50,770 nucleotides of DNA from Granulicella sp. (GTDB taxonomy: Bacteria; Acidobacteriota; Terriglobia; Terriglobales; Acidobacteriaceae), in contig JANYLK010000024.1 of the NCBI GenBank assembly GCA_025357875.1, positions 1 to 50,770 of the forward strand, read 5' to 3'. Positions 17,290-26,595 of this stretch are shown in pieces. Numbering within the stretch: the stretch's first letter is position 1; every line of letters begins with the position of its first letter. Under the pieces are notes generated by a model. That model searched no databases. It was not told the origin of the DNA and worked only from the letters and a program-made list of their open reading frames with translations. Both the position numbers and the translations under genes were made by a program.

Positions 17290-20200
17290 CTAGAAGTAGA
17301 TCGTGACCGATCCTTGGAAGTCACGATTGTCCATTACGGTCCCGATAATTTTGCCAAAGTTACTAGAGCCGGCAGCGGAGTTGGGTGTCGAAAAGTTTGG
17401 GGTGTTTAAGACGTTGAATGAATCCATCTTCAACGCAAGTTCCCTTTCGCGATACAGCTTGATCCGGCGCTGCAGGCTGATGTCCCAGTTTTTGATGCTC
17501 GGACCATAGAGGACTGACCGCGCCGAATTTCCATAGCGAACACCAGGATTGCGGAATGCGCACGGTACAGTCTGAGATGCGCCGTTAATAAGCACATTAG
17601 TCGTAGTACTCGTCGTATCAGAGCAGAACGAGGCATCAAAGAATCGGGCAGGGGTTCTGTTATTGATCCTCCCTAGCAGCAGTCTATCCGGAAACTGGCT
17701 AGACGAACCCGCGGTGTTGCTGTTCATCGTGACCGTAAATGGAAGACCAGTGGAGTAAGTTGTAATAGCGTCCAATTCGAAGCCGCCCAACACATGAGAT
17801 AGGATCCCGCTCTGTAGAAAAGCGCGCCCCCCGCCAAATGGCAATTGATAACTGACACTGCTCACAAAGCGGTGCTTCACATCAAAACCGGAAGCACCGT
17901 AACCCGCGCTCAGGTTTGTGATGGTCTGGGGGTTGCCTGCTGAGCCGCCGCCCGAAGCGACCGAACCGCCGTGATCGAGGGACTTGGCATAGGTATAGTT
18001 GATCAGCGCTGTCAATCCATGGGTAAAGCGCTTTGTGTATTTCGTCTGAAGCGAGTTGTAGTTGCTTGAATTGATTGGATCTATCTGGACCCAGGTATTA
18101 ATGTTGTTCAGCGGCTGGATCAAGCGTCGAGACGCAGTTGAACCGGTGCCCGGTTCGGCCTCATTAGGGTTGTAGCCAAATCCAATATGCAGGCTGTGAC
18201 TCCCCGCGTACGCAACTTCAAACACGCCTCCAAGCATCTGGCGTTGAATACCCAATGAGTAGGTTTGCGTGCTGGAAGTCTTATTGATCAGGGAATGACT
18301 GATGATTGCAGGGTGCGCCGCATTCAGCCCGGCAGTCGTCATCAACACTGCAGGATCCAGAGTCACGGCTCCCAATGGAAACGGATTATTGATCTGCACC
18401 TGGCACGTTGGGGTTGTCACGGTCGTCGAGCAAATATTGCCTAGACTAAAGTTTGCCGCCAGCGGTGTATTGGAGGATGCCGAAAACGTCTGCGATACCG
18501 TGTACGGCGGGTCCTGCCCAAGTTCGTCCGAAGCCGAAGCCGGTGTAACGAAGTAAGCAATCCCAAAGCCGCTGCGAAGAATCGTCTTATTGTCACCGAA
18601 TACGTCATAAGCGAGTCCAATGCGGGGGCCAAAGTCGTTATATCGCGTCCGCACCCCGGCTGACCGTGACACTCCATTTACTCCGGCGTAGATGAAGGCT
18701 TGCTGGTTAGGATCGTAGTTGGCAAGACGATTACTTTTCTCGACGTCAGGGGTGAAGACGTCGTAACGTACACCGAGATTGAGCGTCAACCGGGGGGTGG
18801 GCTTCCAGTCATCTTGAATAAAGCCCGCATACTGCACGTTTGTGATGTAGAAGGGCTTGATCAGGAAGTTGCGACTTGCGGAGTTGGGGAATCCAAGCAG
18901 CAAACCCGCCATTCCTGAACCACCTGTCCCGCCAGTTCCAATATTGGTGTAGTTATCATTGAACGCGAATGCCCCCCGAGTCGTTGTGTTCGTAAACGGT
19001 GAAGCGTAGATCCGCACGTAGCGGAAGCCAAACTTAACATTGTTGGCCCCATGCGTGACAGAGAGCGTGTTCTCGAACTGCACGTTTGTCTGCCGAGGAT
19101 TTGCCGGAAGAAAGGCGGTGCCTCCCTGTAGACACGTCTCTTCCGCGCCGCAGGAACTGCCAATCTGAATATTCGGTAGACCAGTTGTGTATTGACTATT
19201 ATTCAGTCCCTGGATTCCAAGTGAGGTAGAAGAATTGTGACCGAAATCGCTCTGACGGGTAAATGGATTCGTACGTGCATACCCAACACGTACTTCGTTG
19301 ACAAGGCTAGGGGTGAAGATGTGTGTTTCGTTGGCTGATGCACCCTGCGCCTTCAGCGAAGTTACCTGAATGCCTGCTACGTAGGGGCCAAGATCGAACT
19401 GTGAAGCCGACGCCGGAGTCGGAAGACAACATGTTCCCTGCCCTCCAACCAGCGGGTTGGGAGCAGTTTGCTCAAAGTCTTCATAACTGAAGCGTACGAA
19501 GCCAGAGTCCTTATTCGAAGCATGGTAATCGACGCGTGTGTTCCCACCATTATCGTCGACGACTTGATTGGCAGTGGAGACGAAGTTGTTGAAGCTTCCG
19601 GAGGTTTGCGGCAGAGGATAGATGCTCGCCACGTTCAGCCCCACCTGGTTTAGCCGGTTGGGGCAAATGACGTTTGGCTGATTCCCGTTGCAGCCCATAA
19701 ATTGCGAGCGCGAATAGACGGTATTTCCATTCGTGGTCGTCGCTACTGTAGAAAGTGGATCGTAAATCGGAATGATAGCGCCAGTCGACGCACTCCGGTA
19801 GTTGCTGAAATCGCCTGTGCGCTCTGCCGCAGTCGGCACCGAATTCTGGTTGGTGATTCCACGCAGCGAACGCTGGCCGTAATAGTCTGCAAAGATGAAC
19901 AGCTTATCCTTGAGGATTGGAGCGGACACGGCCGCACCGAACTGACCACGCCGATATGCAGGCTTGAGAGTTGTAGCTGCAGGCTGGAAGTAGTTACGTG
20001 CGTCGAGTGCGCTGTTACGCAGGTAAGTGAACACCTCTCCATGCAGGTTATTTGAACCTGACCGAGTCGACGTTGAAAGCACGCCGGCGCCGGCACCGTA
20101 TTCGGCGGAGTAGGTTCCCGTAAGCACCTTGAATTCCGCGATCGACTCAACTGACGGCTGCACCATCACAGTGTTGAAGGTGTACTCGTTATCGACGATG

Positions 20201-20844
20201 CCATCAACAAGATAAGCATTCGTGTTGGCTTGGCTACCCAGCGCATTGAAATTTGAAGCGGCCCGCGGATTGAACGAACTTGACCCGGATAGATTTTCAC
20301 CGGGCTGCCCCGGCGTGACGCCCGGAACCAGGTACGTAAGCTGCGCGAAGTTTCGGCCGTTCAGCGGCAAGTTCTCCACCTCACGCTTACTGACAACGTC
20401 TCCAAGTTCAGAGGTGTCAGTTTTAATCAACGGAGGGGTCGTGGTGACCTCCACCGTCTCCAAAGCACCGCCCAGACTCAGTTCGAGATCGACGCGCGCC
20501 TTCTGATCGATATCAAGAACCACATTGTGGGAGACTGTCCTCTTGAACCCTGCACTCTCCACCGCGACGTCATAGGTGCCTGGAATCAGGAAAGGGATTG
20601 TGTAGTCGCCGGTAGCATTGGTTCTCACGCTCGTCGACGTTCCTTTACCCGTGTCGGTGACCGTGACCTTCGCGTTCGGGATCACAGCCCCCGTGCGGTC
20701 ATGAATACTGCCAATGATGCTGCCGCTGGTGACTTGAGCCAAAGCGCCTATTCCGGTGAGCAGCAGGGAGGCAACGATGATCAAACTCCTGCACATCCTC
20801 TCAGAAAACATGACGCCCGCCTCTCCTGAAATGCTCTTTTTCAT
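17290..20844 (-). CDS. Oar-like TonB-dependent receptor with carboxypeptidase-regulatory domain
   Basis: The product is 1184 aa. A signal peptide (SLIIVASLLLTGIGALAQ) is followed by a CarboxypepD_reg-like domain at about residues 38-130 (GSIHDRTGAVIPNAKVTVTD). Next come a plug-like region (KREVENLPLNGRNFAQLTYL) and a beta-barrel ending NRDFQGSVTIYF. AAAGGA precedes ATG 20844, supporting that start; ATG 20811, preceded by AGGAGAGG, is an alternative that would remove 11 residues. A strong promoter candidate lies at 20912-20941 and a terminator at 17242-17278, so it is probably monocistronic. Its divergent neighbour is the double pectate-lyase-fold protein, so plant cell-wall oligosaccharides are a reasonable guess for the ligand, but nothing in the sequence proves it. 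Confidence 0.93.
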   Translation of the reverse strand: MKKSISGEAGVMFSERMCRSLIIVASLLLTGIGALAQVTSGSIIGSIHDRTGAVIPNAKVTVTDTGKGTSTSVRTNATGDYTIPFLIPGTYDVAVESAGFKRTVSHNVVLDIDQKARVDLELSLGGALETVEVTTTPPLIKTDTSELGDVVSKREVENLPLNGRNFAQLTYLVPGVTPGQPGENLSGSSSFNPRAASNFNALGSQANTNAYLVDGIVDNEYTFNTVMVQPSVESIAEFKVLTGTYSAEYGAGAGVLSTSTRSGSNNLHGEVFTYLRNSALDARNYFQPAATTLKPAYRRGQFGAAVSAPILKDKLFIFADYYGQRSLRGITNQNSVPTAAERTGDFSNYRSASTGAIIPIYDPLSTVATTTNGNTVYSRSQFMGCNGNQPNVICPNRLNQVGLNVASIYPLPQTSGSFNNFVSTANQVVDDNGGNTRVDYHASNKDSGFVRFSYEDFEQTAPNPLVGGQGTCCLPTPASASQFDLGPYVAGIQVTSLKAQGASANETHIFTPSLVNEVRVGYARTNPFTRQSDFGHNSSTSLGIQGLNNSQYTTGLPNIQIGSSCGAEETCLQGGTAFLPANPRQTNVQFENTLSVTHGANNVKFGFRYVRIYASPFTNTTTRGAFAFNDNYTNIGTGGTGGSGMAGLLLGFPNSASRNFLIKPFYITNVQYAGFIQDDWKPTPRLTLNLGVRYDVFTPDVEKSNRLANYDPNQQAFIYAGVNGVSRSAGVRTRYNDFGPRIGLAYDVFGDNKTILRSGFGIAYFVTPASASDELGQDPPYTVSQTFSASSNTPLAANFSLGNICSTTVTTPTCQVQINNPFPLGAVTLDPAVLMTTAGLNAAHPAIISHSLINKTSSTQTYSLGIQRQMLGGVFEVAYAGSHSLHIGFGYNPNEAEPGTGSTASRRLIQPLNNINTWVQIDPINSSNYNSLQTKYTKRFTHGLTALINYTYAKSLDHGGSVASGGGSAGNPQTITNLSAGYGASGFDVKHRFVSSVSYQLPFGGGRAFLQSGILSHVLGGFELDAITTYSTGLPFTVTMNSNTAGSSSQFPDRLLLGRINNRTPARFFDASFCSDTTSTTTNVLINGASQTVPCAFRNPGVRYGNSARSVLYGPSIKNWDISLQRRIKLYRERELALKMDSFNVLNTPNFSTPNSAAGSSNFGKIIGTVMDNRDFQGSVTIYF

Positions 20845-20911
20845 ATGGTCCTTTATAGTTCTGATATTCCAGTTGGTGTGCTGGGCTCTTGTAGTTTTGG
20901 AAGTGGAGAGC

Positions 20912-20941
20912 TTTATATGCGGTTGTTGGAGTCGTTGTCAA
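20912..20941 (-). promoter_or_regulatory. Strong sigma70-like promoter of the 17290-20844 receptor
   Basis: On the minus strand TTGACA (20936-20941) is followed after 18 bases by TATAAA (20912-20917), which is 68 bp from the receptor ATG. Both hexamers are perfect or near-perfect. The spacer carries CCAAC, as does the promoter at 29328-29357. Confidence 0.65.
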
Positions 20942-21078
20942 TGCACAAATTTTGTTTCAGGCCTTTTTTTCTACGCGTGCCAGACCTAAGACTGACATGG
21001 TAGTTTTCTATTCGCGGCTCGCGGGCCGTGAGCTTGCAGACAGGTCAGATCCGACCTCTTTTCTGTCTTGAGGCAAAA

Positions 21079-24000
21079 ATGAACACGCGATATGGCTTGG
21101 CAATAATTTGCTTTCTATTCATTGCCACTTCGAGAGCGCAGTCTGTCATCATGGATCGCCTGGAAGACCCGCAGGCGGTCTACCTCGATGCGATGCTCCA
21201 TGCCAAAGGCGACGGACACGCTGACGATACCGGCGCACTCCAGGCAGCGATCGACCACGTAGTTGACCTGCACCATGAAGGGATCGTCTTCATTCCGCCG
21301 GGACGGTACAGACTTACTCGCACCGTGTTTGTGTGGGCTGGAGTCCGCCTCATCGGTTATGGCGCAGAGCGCCCAACCTTCGTTCTTGCGGATAATACCT
21401 CCGGCTACGAAAGCCGAATCGCCTACATGCTATTCTTTGCGGGAGATCGCCCAGACCATGCTGAGGGTGTAGACCCCACCCTACCCGCGACCTTCCATCG
21501 ACCACCCACCCCTCCAGGCACAGTTCCTCACCGCGCAGATGTTCCGGACGCGAACCCAGGCACCTTCTACTCCGCGCTCAGCAATGTGAACTTTCAGATC
21601 GGCGCCGGCAATGCCGGTGCCGTGGCCATCCGATTCCATGTTGCTCAACATTCAGCTCTGAGTCACATCGACTTCGACATCGGTTCGGGGTTTGCGGGCG
21701 TCCATGAAGTCGGAAATGAAGCCGAGGACCTCCACTTTCATAGAGGACAGTTTGGGATTATGTCGCGCAAGCCGTCACCTGCCTGGCAATTTACGCTGCT
21801 GGATTCAAGCTTTGATGGCCAGCGCGGAGCCTCGATTCGCGAGAATGAAGCCGGCCTGACACTTGTAAACGTCGAGTTTCGCAACGTGCCCACTGCCGTC
21901 TCGATTGATCCTGAGTTCTCCGACCAACTCTGGATCAAAAACTCCAGATTCGAGCACCTGAGCGGACCGGCGATCCTGGTCTCCAATGAAGCCAGCCGTA
22001 TGACCGAGATCAACATCGAAGATGCACTTTGCCGGGACGTACCTGTGTTTGCGCAACTACGCGAGAGCGGCAAGCAGTTCAAGGGGCGGGGGCCGGAGTA
22101 CACAGTCTCCACTTTCACACATGGGCTGATGCTTTCAAAAGCAGGCACTTCCTCCCGCATAGGCTCGATATTCTCTGCGAAACCCTCCCATAATTGGCTT
22201 ACTCCTCGGACCGACGCCGTCTCCTCAATGCCACCTTCGAGCGAGTGGACCGACGTCCACAAGTTAGGGGTCCTGGGAGACAATCGTAGCGACGACACAC
22301 AAGCTCTGCAACGCGCCATCGATACGCACAGGATTCTGTATTTCCCCACCGGCCGCTATCGCCTCACGGACACCCTCCGTCTTCAGCCAGACTCGGTGCT
22401 TATTGGCCTGCACCCCAGCACCACGCAATTTGATCTGCCCGAGGGGACACCCGCTTTTCAGGGTCCGGGTGCGCCGAAGGCAATGCTCTTAGTGCCCACG
22501 GGGGGGAACGCACAGGTACGTGGGTTAGGTATCTACAGCGGGGGACTCAACGGTCGCGCCGTGGGGCTGCTGTGGCGCTCCGGTCCGCGGTCAGTAGTAG
22601 ACGACGTGCGATTTCTCGGAGGTCATGGAACGAACGACCCCGATGGCCCGCGCCGCAACCCTTACAACAATACCCACTCTGCAGATCCAGACTTGCACCA
22701 GCCGTGGAACTCGCAATATCCGAGCCTCTGGGTCGACGCCGGGGGAGGTACGTTCGCCAACATCTGGTCGCCCGACACCTACGCCCAATCCGGCATGCTG
22801 GTCTCGAACACTGACGTGCCCGGCTTCGTCTATGAGTTCTCCAGCGAACACCACGTTCAGGCAGAATTCCAGTTTAAACATGTAAGCCATTGGCAACTTT
22901 TTGCTCTGCAGACCGAAGAAGAAAGTGGTGAAAGCCAATTCGCGTCCTCGCTTGAGATTGATGACAGCCACGACCTCACAATCGCTAACTATCACGGTTA
23001 CCGTGTCACGCACTCGGAGCAGCCATTCCCGTACGCGGCGCGCGTAGCCCGCTCTAACGGCATATGTTTCCGTAATCTTCATGTGGATAGCAACAGCTCC
23101 ATTGCCGTGTGCGACGAGGCCGGGAGCTGCCGCCAGGGGGTCCGGCCTAACAAAGTTCCGTTTGCAAACGCCATCGTGGATGACACCCAGCGTCTGCAGA
23201 TTCGTGACCGCGAGTTCGCTTCGCTTGATATCAATGATGGCTCTCCCGCCTCCCACGTCCTCGCCGAACCCGTAAATGTACGCCGACTTGCCACAGGTTT
23301 CTTCAACGCCTCCGGAGCCGCAGTGGACGCCAACGGCGAGCTTTATTTTGTAGACGCTCGCTTCCGGCGCATATACCGGTGGTCGCCTCAATCCGCGAGC
23401 GTGGAGGTAGTGCGCGACGCTCCGCTGGAACCCATAAACCTTGTCTTTGATCGTTCTGGCGATCTCATCGTGATCTCCTCCCAAGGCAAAGAACTGACTG
23501 CGTACTCCTTCCGTCCGGATCAGCCGCAATCGCCTGACGCGGACCTCAAGCTTTTGACACTTCAGCCTATGGCTGAACACTTAGGTATTTCCGTGGTAAT
23601 GCCGGCTGATTACTGGTTCAACAGTGACTTTACGAACACGCTCTCCACAGAACTGCCCTACACCTACACCTCACTCCGGCAAATGTTTAACGCTAGCTTG
23701 GGGACCCCCGCTACTCATGTGTTTGTCGCACCCGATAGCTCGCTGCTTATTCCGACTAACCTGCCCATCGTGCAAGGTGAGCCATTCTTCGGTACAAAGT
23801 GGGTGCCTGTTCTCTATACATATGGACTGGTAAAAAGCGTGCCGGGTTCGATCTTCTACGCGACCAACGAGGCCGAGCAGCGTACCTACCGAGGAACGCT
23901 CCGCGCTGATGGAAGCCTCGCGAATCTGCAACCTTTTCTGGAGCGCGGCGGAGAGAGCCTCGCCGTCGACAAGCGTGGCAACATCTACATCGCCGCTGGA

Positions 24001-24165
24001 CAAGTCTACGTTTACTCTCCGTCCGGCAACCTCTTGCGGACCATCACCTGTCCGGAGCGGCCGCACGATATCCTCTTCGGCGGCAGGGATAGCGAGACGC
24101 TCTATCTGCTCAGTGAACACAGCCTTTACGCAACCCGCGCTTATGTTGCCCGAGGTGCCAAGTAA
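21079..24165 (+). CDS. Secreted protein with two pectate-lyase-like beta-helix domains and a propeller-like tail
   Basis: The product from ATG 21079 is 1028 aa; an upstream GTG at 21028 is in frame, but 21079 is preceded by GAGG and begins directly with a signal peptide (YGLAIICFLFIATSRAQS). Two copies of a Pectate_lyase_3 / GH55-like beta-helix start are visible: GHADDTGALQAAIDHVVD with IVFIPPGRYRL near residues 40-85, and NRSDDTQALQRAIDTHRILY with FPTGRYRL near residues 400-430. From about residue 740 the sequence resembles NHL or SMP-30 propeller blades (VDANGELYFVDARFRRIYRW, FDRSGDLIVISSQGK, VDKRGNIYIAAGQVYVYSPS). The likely role is binding or cleaving a plant or fungal polysaccharide outside the cell. 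The MFS carrier follows after 44 bp. Confidence 0.8.
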   Translation: MNTRYGLAIICFLFIATSRAQSVIMDRLEDPQAVYLDAMLHAKGDGHADDTGALQAAIDHVVDLHHEGIVFIPPGRYRLTRTVFVWAGVRLIGYGAERPTFVLADNTSGYESRIAYMLFFAGDRPDHAEGVDPTLPATFHRPPTPPGTVPHRADVPDANPGTFYSALSNVNFQIGAGNAGAVAIRFHVAQHSALSHIDFDIGSGFAGVHEVGNEAEDLHFHRGQFGIMSRKPSPAWQFTLLDSSFDGQRGASIRENEAGLTLVNVEFRNVPTAVSIDPEFSDQLWIKNSRFEHLSGPAILVSNEASRMTEINIEDALCRDVPVFAQLRESGKQFKGRGPEYTVSTFTHGLMLSKAGTSSRIGSIFSAKPSHNWLTPRTDAVSSMPPSSEWTDVHKLGVLGDNRSDDTQALQRAIDTHRILYFPTGRYRLTDTLRLQPDSVLIGLHPSTTQFDLPEGTPAFQGPGAPKAMLLVPTGGNAQVRGLGIYSGGLNGRAVGLLWRSGPRSVVDDVRFLGGHGTNDPDGPRRNPYNNTHSADPDLHQPWNSQYPSLWVDAGGGTFANIWSPDTYAQSGMLVSNTDVPGFVYEFSSEHHVQAEFQFKHVSHWQLFALQTEEESGESQFASSLEIDDSHDLTIANYHGYRVTHSEQPFPYAARVARSNGICFRNLHVDSNSSIAVCDEAGSCRQGVRPNKVPFANAIVDDTQRLQIRDREFASLDINDGSPASHVLAEPVNVRRLATGFFNASGAAVDANGELYFVDARFRRIYRWSPQSASVEVVRDAPLEPINLVFDRSGDLIVISSQGKELTAYSFRPDQPQSPDADLKLLTLQPMAEHLGISVVMPADYWFNSDFTNTLSTELPYTYTSLRQMFNASLGTPATHVFVAPDSSLLIPTNLPIVQGEPFFGTKWVPVLYTYGLVKSVPGSIFYATNEAEQRTYRGTLRADGSLANLQPFLERGGESLAVDKRGNIYIAAGQVYVYSPSGNLLRTITCPERPHDILFGGRDSETLYLLSEHSLYATRAYVARGAK

Positions 24166-24209
24166 GTGCTCCAGTAGGTCAGTTGATCGATCAAGGATGG
24201 TGAACTAAC

Positions 24210-25544
24210 GTGCAACGAGAACTCGAAACCTTAGCCACGCCGTCAGGTGCCTTCACCCGTCCAGCGCTGCGTCAGCGATGGGTGCGCATTCTTCCAATTG
24301 TGTTTGTTACCTACAGCCTCGCCTACGTGGACCGGGCGAACTACGGCTTTGGAGCGGCCGCAGGGCTCGCTTCTACCTTGCACATTACAGAGTCGAAATC
24401 GGCTCTCCTGGGAGCACTCTTTTTTCTGGGCTACTTCCTTTGCCAAATACCTGGTGCTGCGTTTGCGCGTAAGCGCAGCGCACGTCAACTCATCTTTGTC
24501 GCCCTGCTCAGCTGGGGAGTTCTGGCGGCCTTAACCGGCGTGGTCCGTAATTTCTGGCTGCTCGCCGCCGATCGACTCCTTCTCGGTGCGTCTGAAAGCT
24601 TCATCATGCCGGGCATGCTGCTGCTTCTGACGCGCTGGTTCACGCGCGCTGAACGCTCTCGCGCCAACACTTTGCTTATCGCAGGAAATCCAGTAACCGT
24701 CCTGTGGATGTCCGCCGTCACTGGCTACATCATCCGCTCTATCGGATGGCAGAAAACCTTCATTGTCGAAGGCCTGCCCTCCCTGCTCTGGGCGGTCATA
24801 TGGCTTATGTTCATACGAGACCGGCCAGAAGAAGCGGCGTGGATGGATGGCGAGAGCCGCCAAGAGCTCAACGAAGCCTTGCAACGTGAACAAGACCTGA
24901 TTCCACGCGTAGTCAATGCGCGCGTTGCACTGCGGTCGCCTCTCGCGATCTGCCTAGCGTTGCAGTACTTTCTGTGGTGCGTAGGCGTGTATGGCTTCGT
25001 GCTTTGGCTGCCTACAATCATTCAGCAAGGAGCGTCGCGCGGCATCGCCATCACGGGATTGCTCAGCAGTATCCCTTACCTTGCGGCGGTCATCCTGATG
25101 TTGATAGTCTCCTCGTTTTCTGATCGCTCCGGCAATAGACCGAAGTTTATCTGGCCCCTGCTCCTCGTCGCTGGACTCGCACTCTTCGGTTCATTCGTGA
25201 CCTCCCGCTTCAGCTTCACAACCTCATTCTGCTTCCTCGTCGTTGCGGGTGGTCTCATGTACGCCCCTTATGGTCCGTTCTTTGCGATGATTGCGGAGCG
25301 CCTACCGCGCAACGTCGCCGCCGAAGTAACTGCCATGGTGAACGCATGCGGCGCCCTCGGATCGTTTGCTGGAAGCTACGCTGTCGGTCTGCTGCAGGCG
25401 CGCACGGGTAACCCCCGCGCTGGGTTCCTGTTGATGTCGATCGCTGTCCTGGTCTCGGCACTGCTCATTCTGCTTTTGCCGAAGGACGGCGCGAACCATG
25501 CAGTGCCTGGCGTCGATCCTGGAGCCGCAACGATTTACGAATAA
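24210..25544 (+). CDS. MFS transporter, anion:cation symporter (ACS) type
   Basis: The product is 444 aa with about 12 hydrophobic segments. The N-terminal block SLAYVDRANYGFGAAAGLAS and the next helix (LLGALFFLGYFLCQIPGA) are typical of the ACS branch of the major facilitator superfamily, whose known members import hexuronates, galactonate, glucarate or tartrate with protons. The start is a GTG; GGATGG lies a little upstream. It follows the double pectate-lyase-fold gene by 44 bp and converges on the sugar-acid dehydratase operon across a bidirectional terminator. Uptake of a uronic or aldonic acid across the inner membrane is the best inference. The C-terminal tail after the last helix is short and polar. 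Confidence 0.9.
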   Translation: MQRELETLATPSGAFTRPALRQRWVRILPIVFVTYSLAYVDRANYGFGAAAGLASTLHITESKSALLGALFFLGYFLCQIPGAAFARKRSARQLIFVALLSWGVLAALTGVVRNFWLLAADRLLLGASESFIMPGMLLLLTRWFTRAERSRANTLLIAGNPVTVLWMSAVTGYIIRSIGWQKTFIVEGLPSLLWAVIWLMFIRDRPEEAAWMDGESRQELNEALQREQDLIPRVVNARVALRSPLAICLALQYFLWCVGVYGFVLWLPTIIQQGASRGIAITGLLSSIPYLAAVILMLIVSSFSDRSGNRPKFIWPLLLVAGLALFGSFVTSRFSFTTSFCFLVVAGGLMYAPYGPFFAMIAERLPRNVAAEVTAMVNACGALGSFAGSYAVGLLQARTGNPRAGFLLMSIAVLVSALLILLLPKDGANHAVPGVDPGAATIYE

Positions 25545-25551
25545 GACGAAA

Positions 25552-25577
25552 GAAGCCGCCCCGTGTGAGGCGGCTTC
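25552..25577. terminator. Bidirectional terminator between MFS and RraA-like genes
   Basis: GAAGCCGCC (25552-25560) pairs perfectly with GGCGGCTTC (25569-25577) around an 8-nt loop. It sits midway between two convergent genes, flanked by AAAGAA on one side, as expected for a shared terminator. Confidence 0.75.
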
Positions 25578-25620
25578 CTGGATTGGAGAAAGAGAACAAG
25601 GTCTAGCTCCCCGGCATCGT

Positions 25621-26559
25621 TTACCCTTTCCGCGGCTCTTTGCGCTTGGCAAGAATCGTGTCGAACTCGGGCCGGGTCATCTTCAGCTTCTCTGGGTGCT
25701 TGTCGATCCAGAGCGCCAGCGCATCGTACTTCTTCGGCGTCCAGCCCCCTTCGAACTCGGCTCCGTTGGTGCCGGAGCGATTGAGTTCGAAGTTGAAAGC
25801 ATCTTCCAGGTTCGTGAACTCTGCTGACGCTATCGCATCGGCAGCGAGGATGGCCGGGATGAAAACAACGCCGTCCCGTTTGGCAAGAACAAGGTCGCCA
25901 GGCAGGACGGTCGCTCGCCCAATACGAATAGGCGCATTGATCGAGGTAAGTGTCATATCCTTCCATGCGGAGGGGTCATAGGCGCGGTACATACCGTTCA
26001 GGTTCGCAATCTCTCGATTCTCTTCCGCATCGCGAATGCCTGCGTCGAAAACAAACCCCACATGCGAATGAGCAGCAATGCCGCTGCCCAAATTGGAGCC
26101 GATCAGCGTACCTTCCACTATCTTGCCAAAGCCGTCCGCGACATACATATCACCAATCTGCAATTCATTGATAGGCCAACTATTGTTGCCGCTAACGCGT
26201 TTCTCTGCCTTACCCTCCGCCGTGATGGCACGATACATATCCGGACGCATCGGCATGTATTGCGCGGTCAGCGCTCGGCCGGCAAATGGCTTCTCGGGAT
26301 GCAGCGACTGCCAGCCGCCGTCGTACTGGCAGTTGTATCCCTGATTGCGAAGGTAGTCCCAAAGGTCTTCAATAGAAACATCAAGAGCCCGGGTAAGCAA
26401 TGCATCGGAGATCTTGGGGCGTCCATCCGGGAAGCGATCTCCCTTCCAATCCGAGGTGTAAAACATCATCTGATCGCGGGTCATCTTAACCTGCGCCAGC
26501 AGCGGCAACGCACTAGCGAACAAGCAACTCAGAAGAGCTGCTCTGAAGATCTTTTGCAT
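25621..26559 (-). CDS. RraA-like family protein with Sec signal peptide
   Basis: The product is 312 aa. A signal peptide (LLSCLFASALPLLAQ) is followed by an RraA/HMG-aldolase-like fold: ISDALLTRALDVSIEDLWDY, then ELQIGDMYVADGFG, IVEGTLIGSNLGSGIAAHS and GFVFDAGIRDAEENRE with the Arg-Asp pair used by class II pyruvate aldolases of this fold, and VLPGDLVLAKRDGVVFIPA. It is longer than typical RraA (about 160-230 aa), mostly through the signal and N- and C-terminal extensions. As third gene of the dehydratase operon it may split a 2-keto-3-deoxy sugar acid; this is inference. Export of an RraA-like protein is unusual. Confidence 0.8.
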   Translation of the reverse strand: MQKIFRAALLSCLFASALPLLAQVKMTRDQMMFYTSDWKGDRFPDGRPKISDALLTRALDVSIEDLWDYLRNQGYNCQYDGGWQSLHPEKPFAGRALTAQYMPMRPDMYRAITAEGKAEKRVSGNNSWPINELQIGDMYVADGFGKIVEGTLIGSNLGSGIAAHSHVGFVFDAGIRDAEENREIANLNGMYRAYDPSAWKDMTLTSINAPIRIGRATVLPGDLVLAKRDGVVFIPAILAADAIASAEFTNLEDAFNFELNRSGTNGAEFEGGWTPKKYDALALWIDKHPEKLKMTRPEFDTILAKRKEPRKG

Positions 26560-26595
26560 AGTTTTCTCCCATCCGGGTCAGGCCCGGGTGTGTGT

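Noticed and set aside
22591..23580. Long minus-strand ORF (329 codons) opposite the double beta-helix gene
   Set aside because: It is a shadow of the plus-strand gene, with no recognisable domain, and the plus-strand frame has signal peptide, ribosome site and family motifs.
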